Below are positions 1 through 6,503 of a stretch of 12,432 nucleotides of DNA, in pieces. The translations under genes and the position numbers were made by a program. The stretch's first letter is position 1; each line of letters opens with the position of its first letter. Below the pieces are notes generated by a model that ran no database searches, was not told the DNA's origin, and saw nothing but the letters and a program-made list of their open reading frames with translations. Source of the DNA: Labilithrix luteola (GTDB lineage: Bacteria; Myxococcota_A; Polyangia; Polyangiales; Polyangiaceae); assembly GCA_026225435.1 (NCBI GenBank), contig JAMFST010001409.1, positions 1 to 12,432 on the forward strand, written 5' to 3'.

Positions 1-480
1 GAGCGCGCGATCGGGGTGCGGCATGTGCTCGAGCACCTCCAGCAAGGTGACGACGTCGAAGGAGCCGTCGGCGAAGGTGAGCGCCTCGGCGTCCATCTGC
101 GCGCAGAACAGGCGCGTCACGCCGCCGCGCGCGGCCGCCGCCAGGTCGCTCGCGCGCTGCGAATCGTGGTCGATGGCGGTGACGGGCAGGTCGGGGAACG
201 CGTCGAGGAGCGGCCACAAGAACGTTCCGCGACCGCTGCCGACGTCGAGCAAGGTCGCCGGGGACAGACCGTGGAGCGCCCCGAGGACGCGCCGGACGCG
301 AGGCAAGTCGGCGTTTCGCTTGAACTTGTGCAGACGGATCCCGGCCGCCGCGCCGCGACGGATCACCTCGTCGTCGTCGAGCGCGTCTCGCTCCGCCTCG
401 AGCGCGAGCTCGGGCAGTCGTCCGCGGACGAACGCCGCGGCCAGCGACGTGAAGTAGCGCGTGTCATCGGAGACGTTCAT
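1..480 (-). CDS. Class I SAM-dependent methyltransferase, C-terminus cut by window edge
   Basis: Reading the minus strand from ATG at 480 gives 160 uninterrupted codons that run off the left edge, so only the N-terminal part is seen. Residues 77-87 are [11 protein letters not shown], the glycine-rich SAM-binding motif I. VTAIDHD (100-106) supplies the acidic residue at the end of strand beta-2 (Asp104). The stretch from Gln128-Met-Asp to [16 protein letters not shown] (141-156) matches the UbiE/Methyltransf_11 pattern, in which a conserved Asp is followed by the beta-4 strand and E-H. This supports a SAM-dependent methyl transfer role in the cytoplasm; the substrate cannot be told. The first 70 residues are helical and charged. 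The start is the first in-frame ATG; no strong ribosome-binding site precedes it, and the frame stays open upstream. The gene is divergent from the MATE transporter gene and their start codons share CATG at 478-481. Confidence 0.88.
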   Translation of the reverse strand, partial: MNVSDDTRYFTSLAAAFVRGRLPELALEAERDALDDDEVIRRGAAAGIRLHKFKRNADLPRVRRVLGALHGLSPATLLDVGSGRGTFLWPLLDAFPDLPVTAIDHDSQRASDLAAAARGGVTRLFCAQMDAEALTFADGSFDVVTLLEVLEHMPHPDRAL

Positions 481-2011
481 GACGAAGCAGGCCGCCCATG
501 ATACTCGGCGGGCCGCCGCCGTGACGTCCGACCACGCTCCCCCTCCGCACCCGCACCTCCACGCGGTCGCTCCGCCGCACCCGCACGCGCCGGCGTCGCT
601 CGTCGAAGGGTCGATCGGGCGCACGCTGTTCTTCTTCAGCCTGCCCATCCTCGCGAGCAGTATCCTCCAGTCGCTCAACGCCTCGGTGAACGCCATCTGG
701 ATCGGGCGGCTGCTCGGTCCGGCCGCGCTCGGGGCCAGCGCCAACGCCAACAGCGTCCTCTTCCTCCTCCTCGCTGCCGTCTTCGGCACCGGCATGGCCG
801 CCTCGGTGCTGGTCGGGCAGAGCCTCGGCGCGGCGGATCTGACGCAGGCCCGGCGGGTCGTCGGCACGAGCATCAGCTTCATCGCTCTCGTCTCGTTGGG
901 GCTGGCGATCGCCGGCAGCATCTTCGCGCCGGACCTACAGCGAGCGCTCGATACGCCGGCCGACGTGCTCCCGCTGGCGACCTCCTACCTGCGGATCATC
1001 TTCTACGGGCTGCCCGGGATGTACATCTACACCTTCGTGATGATGTGCCTGCGCGGCGCCGGCGACGCGAAGACGCCGTTCGCCTTCCTCCTGGTGTCCG
1101 CCGCGCTCGATGTCTCGCTCAACCCGCTCTTCATCCGCGGCGCCGGCCCCATCCCCGCCATGGGGATCGCCGGTTCGGCCACCGCGACCTTGATCGCGCA
1201 GTGGATCTCGCTCGGCCTGCTCATCGGCTACCTGTACCTGAAGAAGAACATGCTCCGCCTCGAGCGCGGCCAGGTTCGCTTCCTGCGCCTCGACCCGACC
1301 ATCCTCCACGCGCTGGTCACCAAGGGCGTGCCCATGGGGATGCAGATCATCGTGGTGTCGTCGTCGTCGCTGGCGATGATCAAGCTGGTCAACCGCTTCG
1401 GCAGCAACACCACCGCCGCCTACGGCGCCTGCTTCCAGCTGTGGAGCTACATCCAGATGCCCGCCTTCGCCGTGGGCAGCGCGGTCTCCTCGATGGCCGC
1501 GCAGAACGTCGGCGCCGGGCTCTGGGACCGCGTCGCGCGCATCGCCCGCGACGGCGTCATCTACAACGTGCTGCTCACCGCAGCGCTGGTGGCCATCGCC
1601 AGCGTCGGCAGCCGCGAGGCCTTCGAGCTCTTTCTCGGCAGCGCACCGGGCGCGGTCGCGATCGCCCAGCACATCCACTTCATCGTCTCCTGGTCCTTCA
1701 TCCTCTTCGGGATCAGCTTCGTCCTCACGAGCGTGGTGCGCGCGACCGGCGCCGTCCTGCCGCCGCTGCTCATCTTGCTGGTGGCGCTCTGGCTGGTGCG
1801 CATGCCCATCGCCTACGCCTTCGTGGGGACGCACGGCGCCGAGGCCATCTGGTGGAGCTTCCCTCTCGGCTCGGTGGTCTCGCTGATCCTGTCGATCGCC
1901 TACTACCGGCTCGGCAACTGGCGCCGCGCGAAGATGATCGACAGGCCGGTGGTCACGGCGTCCACCGCGACGTTGCCGGTCGCCGTGGTCACCAGCCCTT
2001 CGCGCTCTTGA
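479..2011 (+). CDS. MATE family efflux transporter
   Basis: This encodes a 510-residue multidrug and toxin extrusion type inner-membrane antiporter, expected to export small organic molecules using a Na+ or H+ gradient. The membrane part starts near residue 43 with a stretch from [18 protein letters not shown] to [10 protein letters not shown], typical of the first MATE helix. [16 protein letters not shown] (103-118) is the usual loop containing a G-Q pair. About twelve hydrophobic segments follow, giving the two-repeat MatE layout (roughly 45-205 and 265-430). Length fits the family apart from a Pro/His-rich N-terminal extension with six His between residues 19 and 36. I chose ATG 479 over the in-frame GTG at 461 because GGAG at 469-472 lies six bases before it. 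GTG 521 is another possible start, with no clear ribosome-binding site. The substrate is not predictable. The 3' end overlaps the convergent esterase gene by 23 bp. Confidence 0.93.
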   Translation: MTKQAAHDTRRAAAVTSDHAPPPHPHLHAVAPPHPHAPASLVEGSIGRTLFFFSLPILASSILQSLNASVNAIWIGRLLGPAALGASANANSVLFLLLAAVFGTGMAASVLVGQSLGAADLTQARRVVGTSISFIALVSLGLAIAGSIFAPDLQRALDTPADVLPLATSYLRIIFYGLPGMYIYTFVMMCLRGAGDAKTPFAFLLVSAALDVSLNPLFIRGAGPIPAMGIAGSATATLIAQWISLGLLIGYLYLKKNMLRLERGQVRFLRLDPTILHALVTKGVPMGMQIIVVSSSSLAMIKLVNRFGSNTTAAYGACFQLWSYIQMPAFAVGSAVSSMAAQNVGAGLWDRVARIARDGVIYNVLLTAALVAIASVGSREAFELFLGSAPGAVAIAQHIHFIVSWSFILFGISFVLTSVVRATGAVLPPLLILLVALWLVRMPIAYAFVGTHGAEAIWWSFPLGSVVSLILSIAYYRLGNWRRAKMIDRPVVTASTATLPVAVVTSPSRS

Positions 2012-3311
2012 GCGCGGCGGCGACGGAGTCCGCCATGGTCTGCTGGCGGGAGACGTTGGGGTGCGAGTCGCAGCCGCACTGCTCCTTGCTGCAGTCCTGG
2101 ATGGCCACCTGAAGATCGCCGATCTGCGTGTCGCCCGCCTGCTGGCGCGTCGAGACGATGTCGTCGAGGTACTGCTTCAGCAGATCGAGCGCGCCGGAGA
2201 AGGGTGAATTGTTGTTCACCATGGGCCCGGCCACCAGGAGGATGTACGCGTCGGGGTAGTGGCTGCGCACGGTGGTGACGAGGCCGACGTAGGCGTCCTC
2301 GAAGTTCTCCTGGCCCGGGTCGCTGTCGTAGGCCGTAAAATCGTTGGTCCCGAGGTTCACCACCACCGCGTCCACCTGCTGGGCGAAGTCGTAGTCGACG
2401 GTGTCCGAGGCGAGCGTGAGCGGGTAGTACGTCGGGATGGTGTTGTAGGTGGTGTGGTCGTTGTTGCGGTACACCCCCTTGCCCGACCAGGCGATGCTCA
2501 CCGCCGTCGCCGAGAGCTCGCGCGCGGTGTCGAGCCCGTAGGCGAGGTAGGCGTCCTCGTCGTCGAGGTACTCCGACCCGCTGCAGTAGATGCTGGTGCT
2601 GAGCATCCCGTAGCCGGCGCTGATCGAGTCGCCGATGATCTCCAGGTGCCGCGTCGGAGCGTTGCTGAGGGTGAGCGCCCAGCCGGTGTCGCCGGTGCCC
2701 TCCGCCTGGAAGCCGAGGAACTGCACCGCGCCGTAGTAACCCTCCGTACGCTTGTACACCTCGACGGTGTGCGCCCCGGCAGCGAGGCCGCTCGCCAGCG
2801 TGTAGGTCACGTCGGTGCCATCGGTCAGCTCGAGCTCGCCGCTGGCGGGCGTCCCGTCGATGACCACCTGCATGCGGTTGGGGCCATTGCCGGTGTCTGC
2901 GTTGCCGAAGCGGGCGGCGATGCCCGTCCCGGTGAACGACGCGGTGACGCTGCTGCCCGACCAGTCGAAGCGCGGTCCGGCGCTGTCGCGCAGGTCCATG
3001 CGGCCGTTGAAATGGACCGTGGCGGCCCCCGCGTCCGGGCCGTTGGTCGGCGCGGCGTCTCCGGCGGCGTCGACCTTCGCTGCGTCGGGGGCGCTGCTGC
3101 CGTCCTTCGCTGCGTCCGCGGCGTCGTGCGCCGTCGCGTCGCGCAAGGCGCTGCTGCCCGCGTCCCCGGCGTCGGTGCCGGCGCTGGTCTCGTCGGCTGC
3201 GTCATCGGACGAGCCGCACGCCGCGGCGAGAAGGAGCGCCCCGAGGCACGTCCCCACCGCCATGAGCCGGATGTACAGGCGAGGCGAGGACGAACGAGAA
3301 GAGAACGTCAT
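1989..3311 (-). CDS. CE2-like SGNH/GDSL esterase lipoprotein
   Basis: The 440-residue product starts with a signal peptide ending in LLLAAAC (lipid Cys32), so it should be anchored in a membrane and face the periplasm or surface. Residues 36-97 are a low-complexity Ser/Asp/Ala linker. Residues 98-205 are beta-rich and begin VHFNGRMDLRDSAGPRFDWSGS, like the N-terminal jelly roll of carbohydrate esterase family 2. Residues 223-440 form an SGNH hydrolase: GDSIS at 227-231 gives the nucleophile Ser229, SGKG at 276-279 the block II Gly, GTND at 321-324 the oxyanion Asn, and DSHPN at 415-419 the catalytic His417. CE2 enzymes remove acetyl groups from plant or bacterial polysaccharides; the actual substrate here is inferred. 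Cys407, Cys412 and Cys414 cluster just before the catalytic His. No good ribosome-binding site precedes ATG 3311. TGTAAT at 3325-3330 (minus strand) resembles a -10 box but has no clear -35 and would leave almost no leader. Confidence 0.88.
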   Translation of the reverse strand: MTFSSRSSSPRLYIRLMAVGTCLGALLLAAACGSSDDAADETSAGTDAGDAGSSALRDATAHDAADAAKDGSSAPDAAKVDAAGDAAPTNGPDAGAATVHFNGRMDLRDSAGPRFDWSGSSVTASFTGTGIAARFGNADTGNGPNRMQVVIDGTPASGELELTDGTDVTYTLASGLAAGAHTVEVYKRTEGYYGAVQFLGFQAEGTGDTGWALTLSNAPTRHLEIIGDSISAGYGMLSTSIYCSGSEYLDDEDAYLAYGLDTARELSATAVSIAWSGKGVYRNNDHTTYNTIPTYYPLTLASDTVDYDFAQQVDAVVVNLGTNDFTAYDSDPGQENFEDAYVGLVTTVRSHYPDAYILLVAGPMVNNNSPFSGALDLLKQYLDDIVSTRQQAGDTQIGDLQVAIQDCSKEQCGCDSHPNVSRQQTMADSVAAALKSAKGW

Positions 3312-3455
3312 GAATTCGCCCAGATTACACCAAGCGGCAATCGAGGCGGGACAGCAGATGGTGGCAAAGCCAGCTCAAGGGCCCGGCCCACACGGACGCG
3401 GCCTTGCACGTCGCTGAAGACGCGGCTGCGGCGCGCTCACGCCGAAACAGATACC

Positions 3456-3583
3456 GAGAGGTCGGCGATAAATTGTCGGAAAGGCTGCAAGACTAGGGCG
3501 GGGCGGAGGCGCCGTACTTATGTACGGCAACGACCCCCAACCGACGGATTGCGGCCTTTCCGGCAATTTATCGTCGGCCTCTC
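3456..3583 (+). repeat. Long inverted repeat / 128-nt fold-back element, possible structured RNA
   Basis: Bases 3456-3490 pair with 3549-3583 in an unbroken 35-bp stem with no bulge. Thirty-one pairs are Watson-Crick. The four others (3462/3577, 3465/3574, 3476/3563, 3486/3553) are all G-U if the plus strand is the RNA. Symmetry holds to the centre: after a poorly paired internal region, 3511-3517 (GCCGTAC) pairs with 3522-3528 around the loop TTAT. The right arm ends one base before the stop codon (3584-3586) of the minus-strand lipoprotein gene, so it could end that transcript, although no T-run follows. Other possibilities are a MITE-like mobile element (no target duplication seen) or a structured RNA read from the plus strand. 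The rest of the gap (3312-3455) shows nothing else convincing. Confidence 0.8.
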
Positions 3584-4090
3584 TCAGGGCGCGGATGGCG
3601 GGGCGCAGTAACGCTGCTCGGTCCACGGCTGACAGGTCGGCACGGTGCCGTACATCGCCAAGGGCGCGGTACGACCATCGCCGCAGGTGTAGCCGGGCGC
3701 GCCGCTGCCGCTGGATTCCCGGTACGCGCTGAGCTTCCCGGTGACGTCGAAGTACGACGTCGCGCTGGCGCCGCCCGCGTTTCCGGACCAGCTCACCGTG
3801 CGAGTCCCGCCGCAGCTCGCGAAGACGACCTTCGGGGTGATCGGGGTGCCATCGAGCGGACAGTCGACCAGCGGCTTGCCCCCTTCCTGCATCTGCGTCA
3901 TCGCGCTCGAGGTCGCCGCCGCCACCGTCCCCTCGCGCTGCGCTTCGGGGAGATCCTTGAGCACGTGGACACACGCCTCGCTCATCCCACCATCGGCCGA
4001 GGGGGCAGTACCGCTGATCCCCTTCTTCGCGCACGAAGCCGTCGCGAGGAGAGCCAAGAAGACAACGGGCATGACCGGCGAAGAGCGCAT
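3584..4090 (-). CDS. Small Cys-rich putative lipoprotein, function unknown
   Basis: This encodes 168 residues. The N-terminus MRSSPVMPVVFLALLATASC is a short signal peptide with a weak lipobox (lipid Cys20), so export and lipidation are likely. The mature part has six further cysteines (40, 77, 93, 136, 153, 162), suggesting disulfide bonds outside the cytoplasm. A middle segment, VVFASCGGTRTVSWSG (88-103), looks like beta strands. I do not recognise a named family. The frame stays open upstream to 4243, but the preceding residues overlap the end of tsf and are not signal-like, so ATG 4090 is preferred; ATG 4072 is a fallback that would shorten the signal peptide. It lies 88 bp downstream of tsf in the same direction and could be read through from it. 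Its stop codon abuts the long inverted repeat. Confidence 0.72.
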   Translation of the reverse strand: MRSSPVMPVVFLALLATASCAKKGISGTAPSADGGMSEACVHVLKDLPEAQREGTVAAATSSAMTQMQEGGKPLVDCPLDGTPITPKVVFASCGGTRTVSWSGNAGGASATSYFDVTGKLSAYRESSGSGAPGYTCGDGRTAPLAMYGTVPTCQPWTEQRYCAPPSAP

Positions 4091-4150
4091 CGACGCGCAA
4101 CCTAGCGCACAAAAGAACAACGCCGCGCCCCGCTCGAAAGCGAAACACGG

Positions 4151-4164
4151 CGGAGTCAGCTCCG
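4151..4164 (-). terminator. Weak candidate terminator hairpin after tsf
   Basis: A perfect 5-bp stem CGGAG/CTCCG with a 4-base loop lies 14 bp past the tsf stop codon. On the minus strand it is followed only by broken T stretches (GTGTTTCGCTTT), not a clean T-run. It may be a weak terminator, allowing partial read-through into the small lipoprotein gene. Confidence 0.25.
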
Positions 4165-4178
4165 AAGAGCGCTTTGCT

Positions 4179-5108
4179 TCAGGCTCCGATGGTCTTCGCG
4201 ACTTCCGCCGCGAGGTCCTCGCTCTTGCGCTCGATGCCGTCACCGAGGCCGTAGCGGACGAACGCGTGGACGTGGACGTCGCCGCCCAGCTCCTTGCCGA
4301 GGTCCTGACGGATCTTGTCGACCGTCTTGCTGTTGTCGATGACGCTGTCCTGCCCGAGCAGGGTGATCTCGGTGAACCACTTGTTCACCTTGCCGTCGAT
4401 GATCTTCGGCCAGGCGGCCTCCGGCTTGCCCTCTTCCTTGAGCTGGGCCGCGAAGATCTCCTTCTGCTTGTCGATCTGCGCCGGGTCGACGTGGTCCTTG
4501 TGCACGACGAAGGGGTTCATCGCCGCGATCTGCATCGCCGCGTTGTCGATGAAGGCGCGGAAGCCGGTGTGCTCGCGGTGCGCGTGCGGCGCCTCCGCGT
4601 CGACGAGGACGGCGAGCTTGCCGCCCATGTGGACGTACGCGTGAATGACGCCGCCGGGGCCGGTGGCCTCGAGCGCATCCCAGCGGCGGACGATGGTGTT
4701 CTCGCCGGAGCGCGCGATGAACTCGGTGCGCGCCTCGTCGATGGTCTTGTCGGTGCCCGGGAACTTCTCCTTGAGCAGATCGGTGCCCGGCTTGGCCTTG
4801 CTGGCCACCTCGGTCACGCCGGTGACGAACGCCTTGAAGGCGTCGCCGCGGGAGACGAAGTCGGTCTGGCAGTTGACCTCGACGATGACGCCCTTCTTCG
4901 CGTCGGGGGAGATCCAGGTACGGACCTCGCCCTCGGCGGCGACGCGACCGGCGCGCGAGGCGGCCTTGACGGTCCCCTTCTTGAGAAGGACCTCGACCGC
5001 CTTGTCCATGTCGCCGCCAGCCTCGACGAGAGCGCTCTTGCAGTCGCTCATGCCGGCCTGGGTGCGCTCGCGGAGCTCCTTGACCATCGATGCAGTGATG
5101 TCAGCCAT
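4179..5108 (-). CDS. tsf: Translation elongation factor Ts
   Basis: EF-Ts is the cytoplasmic guanine-nucleotide exchange factor that reactivates EF-Tu by releasing GDP. The 309-residue protein begins MADITASMVKELRERTQAGM, with the N-terminal UBA-like domain carrying family signature 1 (LRERTQAGMSDCKSAL, 12-27). Signature 2 is EVNCQTDFVSR (77-87), containing the TDFV motif (82-85) that inserts into EF-Tu. Core dimerisation subdomains follow, and the C-terminus ends in a helical region with SVIDNSKTVDKI. Length is normal for the long proteobacterial type. ATG 5108 is preferred over TTG 5114 because it gives the standard start and GAGG lies eight bases upstream. It lies 173 bp downstream of rpsB, the classic rpsB-tsf order, so co-transcription is expected, modulated by the hairpin cluster between them. 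Confidence 0.97.
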   Translation of the reverse strand: MADITASMVKELRERTQAGMSDCKSALVEAGGDMDKAVEVLLKKGTVKAASRAGRVAAEGEVRTWISPDAKKGVIVEVNCQTDFVSRGDAFKAFVTGVTEVASKAKPGTDLLKEKFPGTDKTIDEARTEFIARSGENTIVRRWDALEATGPGGVIHAYVHMGGKLAVLVDAEAPHAHREHTGFRAFIDNAAMQIAAMNPFVVHKDHVDPAQIDKQKEIFAAQLKEEGKPEAAWPKIIDGKVNKWFTEITLLGQDSVIDNSKTVDKIRQDLGKELGGDVHVHAFVRYGLGDGIERKSEDLAAEVAKTIGA

Positions 5109-5157
5109 GTTCAAATCCTCGAATGTACGGATGGTGCAAAAATCGAATTCTCTCCCG

Positions 5158-5276
5158 CGTCGTGCGCCGCACGACGTTCGGCGCAGCCGACGCAGGGGAG
5201 GCTCAAGACCCGCGGTCTTGAGGGGAGCGCAAGCTCCCAGGAGAACGTTCTGAAGCTAGGAGCGCGTCAGCGCTCC
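5158..5276 (-). promoter_or_regulatory. Array of five hairpins between rpsB and tsf
   Basis: Five perfect stems fill the spacer. In minus-strand order they are 5270-5276/5259-5265 (7 bp, 4-base loop), 5233-5238/5223-5228 (6 bp, 4-base loop), 5214-5222/5202-5210 (9 bp, 3-base loop), 5186-5190/5178-5182 (5 bp, 3-base loop) and 5169-5176/5158-5165 (8 bp, 3-base loop). The second and third abut with no gap, and the last two are one base apart. A run of five T (minus strand, 5138-5142) follows 15 bases after the last stem, too far for a standard intrinsic terminator. The hairpins may slow decay, attenuate read-through or bind a ribosomal protein so that S2 and EF-Ts levels differ. That role is inferred; the pairing is directly visible. 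Confidence 0.65.
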
Positions 5277-5281
5277 GTGTT

Positions 5282-6277
5282 TCAGTTCGCGGCCGCGGGG
5301 GGAGCCGGGGGAGCGCCGCCACCGGAGCTGCCGCCGCCGCTGTGCGTGCCGCCGCCGTGGGTGCCGCCGTGCGTGCCGCCACCGTGGGTGCCGCCCTGAC
5401 CGCGCGGGGGACCGTTGCGATCGCCAGCCGGGCCGCCACGCGGCATGCGTCCGCCGCCGTAGACCTCGGCCTGCGGGCCGCGACCACCGCGGTCGTTGCC
5501 GCCTTCGCGGCCGTCGTCACGACCGACTGTCTCCTTGCGGCGCTGGGCGCCTTCCACCACGGCGTCGGCGAGACGCGCGGTGATGAGCTTGATCGAGCGG
5601 ATCGCGTCGTCGTTGCCCGGGATGACGTAGTCGATGGTGTCGGGGTCGCAGTTGGTGTCGGTGATGGCGATGATCGGGATCTGGAGCTTCTTCGCCTCCT
5701 GGACCGCGATGACCTCCATGGCCGGGTCGATGATGAAGACCGCGTGCGGGAGCGAGCCCATGGCCTTCAGACCGCCGACGTACTTCTCGAAGCGCTCGCG
5801 CTCCTTCTCGAGGCGCGAGACCTCCTTCTTCGGAAGCTGCAGGTACGTGCCGTCGTCCTTCATGCGCTCGAGCTGGCGCATACGCTCCAGGCCCTGCTTG
5901 ATGGTGCGGAAGTTGGTGAGCGTGCCACCGAGCCAGCGGTTGATGACGTAGTAGGAGCCCGAGCGCGTGGCCTCCTCCTTGACGATCTCCTGCGCCTGGC
6001 GCTTGGTGCCGATCATCAGGAGGTGACCGCCCTTCGAGACCATGTCTTCCACGAAGTGGAAGGCCTTGGAGAAGAGCTTGGTCGTCTGATCGAGGTCGAT
6101 GATGTGGATGCCGTTGCGGGCGCCGTAGATGTACGGGCGCATCTTCGGGTTCCAGCGCTTGGTCTGGTGGCCGAAGTGGACGCCGGCGTCGAGCAGGTGC
6201 TTGAGCGGCAGGGGGGCATCGCCCGGGATACGGGGCAGACCTTGAGACGTGAGAGCGGCGGAAACTTCCTGGGTCAT
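5282..6277 (-). CDS. rpsB: 30S ribosomal protein S2 with low-complexity C-terminal tail
   Basis: S2 is a structural protein of the small ribosomal subunit. The 331-residue product is much longer than the usual roughly 240. After a 24-residue N-terminal extension, the core begins [20 protein letters not shown] (25-44), the conserved S2 opening. Later conserved parts are [13 protein letters not shown] (114-126) and the second family signature, which runs from Pro177 through [10 protein letters not shown] (181-190) and Gln-Glu-Ala (193-195) to Pro201. The core ends near residue 250. Residues 251-331 are disordered-looking: Gly/Arg/Asp-rich with RGG-type triplets, then THGG repeats (297-312), then a Gly/Ser and Pro/Ala end. 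ATG 6277 is preceded by AAAGGAAG at a suitable distance. It is first in the order rpsB-tsf; pyrH and frr, often found next, are not in the window. Confidence 0.97.
   Translation of the reverse strand: MTQEVSAALTSQGLPRIPGDAPLPLKHLLDAGVHFGHQTKRWNPKMRPYIYGARNGIHIIDLDQTTKLFSKAFHFVEDMVSKGGHLLMIGTKRQAQEIVKEEATRSGSYYVINRWLGGTLTNFRTIKQGLERMRQLERMKDDGTYLQLPKKEVSRLEKERERFEKYVGGLKAMGSLPHAVFIIDPAMEVIAVQEAKKLQIPIIAITDTNCDPDTIDYVIPGNDDAIRSIKLITARLADAVVEGAQRRKETVGRDDGREGGNDRGGRGPQAEVYGGGRMPRGGPAGDRNGPPRGQGGTHGGGTHGGTHGGGTHSGGGSSGGGAPPAPPAAAN
5342..5395 (-). repeat. 27-bp tandem duplication inside the rpsB tail
   Basis: Two direct copies of a 27-bp unit lie side by side (5342-5368 and 5369-5395) and differ at one base (5354 g, 5381 a). 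They encode the repeated [13 protein letters not shown] segment of the S2 tail. The unit length is a multiple of three, so copy number could change by slippage without breaking the reading frame. Confidence 0.85.
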
Positions 6278-6324
6278 GACGTGCGCTTCCTTTCGGTTAG
6301 GCCTCCGCCCCTCTCCATGGACCA

Positions 6325-6345
6325 GCAGCGAGACGAGCTCGCTGC
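6325..6345 (-). promoter_or_regulatory. Hairpin in the rpsB 5' leader
   Basis: A perfect 8-bp stem (GCAGCGAG with CTCGCTGC, 6325-6332 and 6338-6345) closes a 5-base loop about 48 bases upstream of the rpsB start codon. A second small stem, CCGGA/TCCGG with loop AAA, lies at 6401-6413. Ribosomal protein leaders often fold for autoregulation, so an S2-binding site is possible. Nothing in the sequence proves this. Confidence 0.35.
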
Positions 6346-6427
6346 ACCGGATCTACGGGTTTGCGCCGAGGGGCGTGTGACGTTGGTGCTGCGGTCCGCG
6401 CCGGAAAATCCGGTCACGGGGTCGCGC

Positions 6428-6455
6428 AAGGTAACCGAAGCTGCGCAGATTTCAA
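6428..6455 (-). promoter_or_regulatory. Candidate housekeeping promoter for rpsB
   Basis: On the minus strand TTGAAA (6450-6455, five of six matches to TTGACA) is followed after 16 bp by TACCTT (6428-6433), which keeps the first T, A and last T of a -10 box. This would give a leader of roughly 140 bases before the rpsB ATG, containing both leader hairpins. It lies in the gap between rpsB and the divergent lipoprotein gene. The -10 match is weak. Confidence 0.35.
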
Positions 6456-6503
6456 GCGGGACGCGACCCTGGCTTCGGGTACCATGACCGAAAGGGTGGG
6501 AAC

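Noticed and set aside
3456..3583. Integron attC site, retron RNA or CRISPR repeat as the origin of the palindrome
   Set aside because: No integrase, reverse transcriptase or cas gene is nearby, the attC core sequences are missing, and there is a single palindrome with no spacers.
2259..3611. Open frame on the plus strand across the esterase gene
   Set aside because: Val/Arg/Gly-rich antisense translation of a gene with clear SGNH motifs.
5109..5114. TTG at 5114 as the tsf start
   Set aside because: ATG 5108 gives the standard MADIT-type N-terminus and has better spacing from GAGG.
3741..5399. Open frame on the plus strand across tsf
   Set aside because: It lies opposite EF-Ts and has low-complexity composition and no family motifs.
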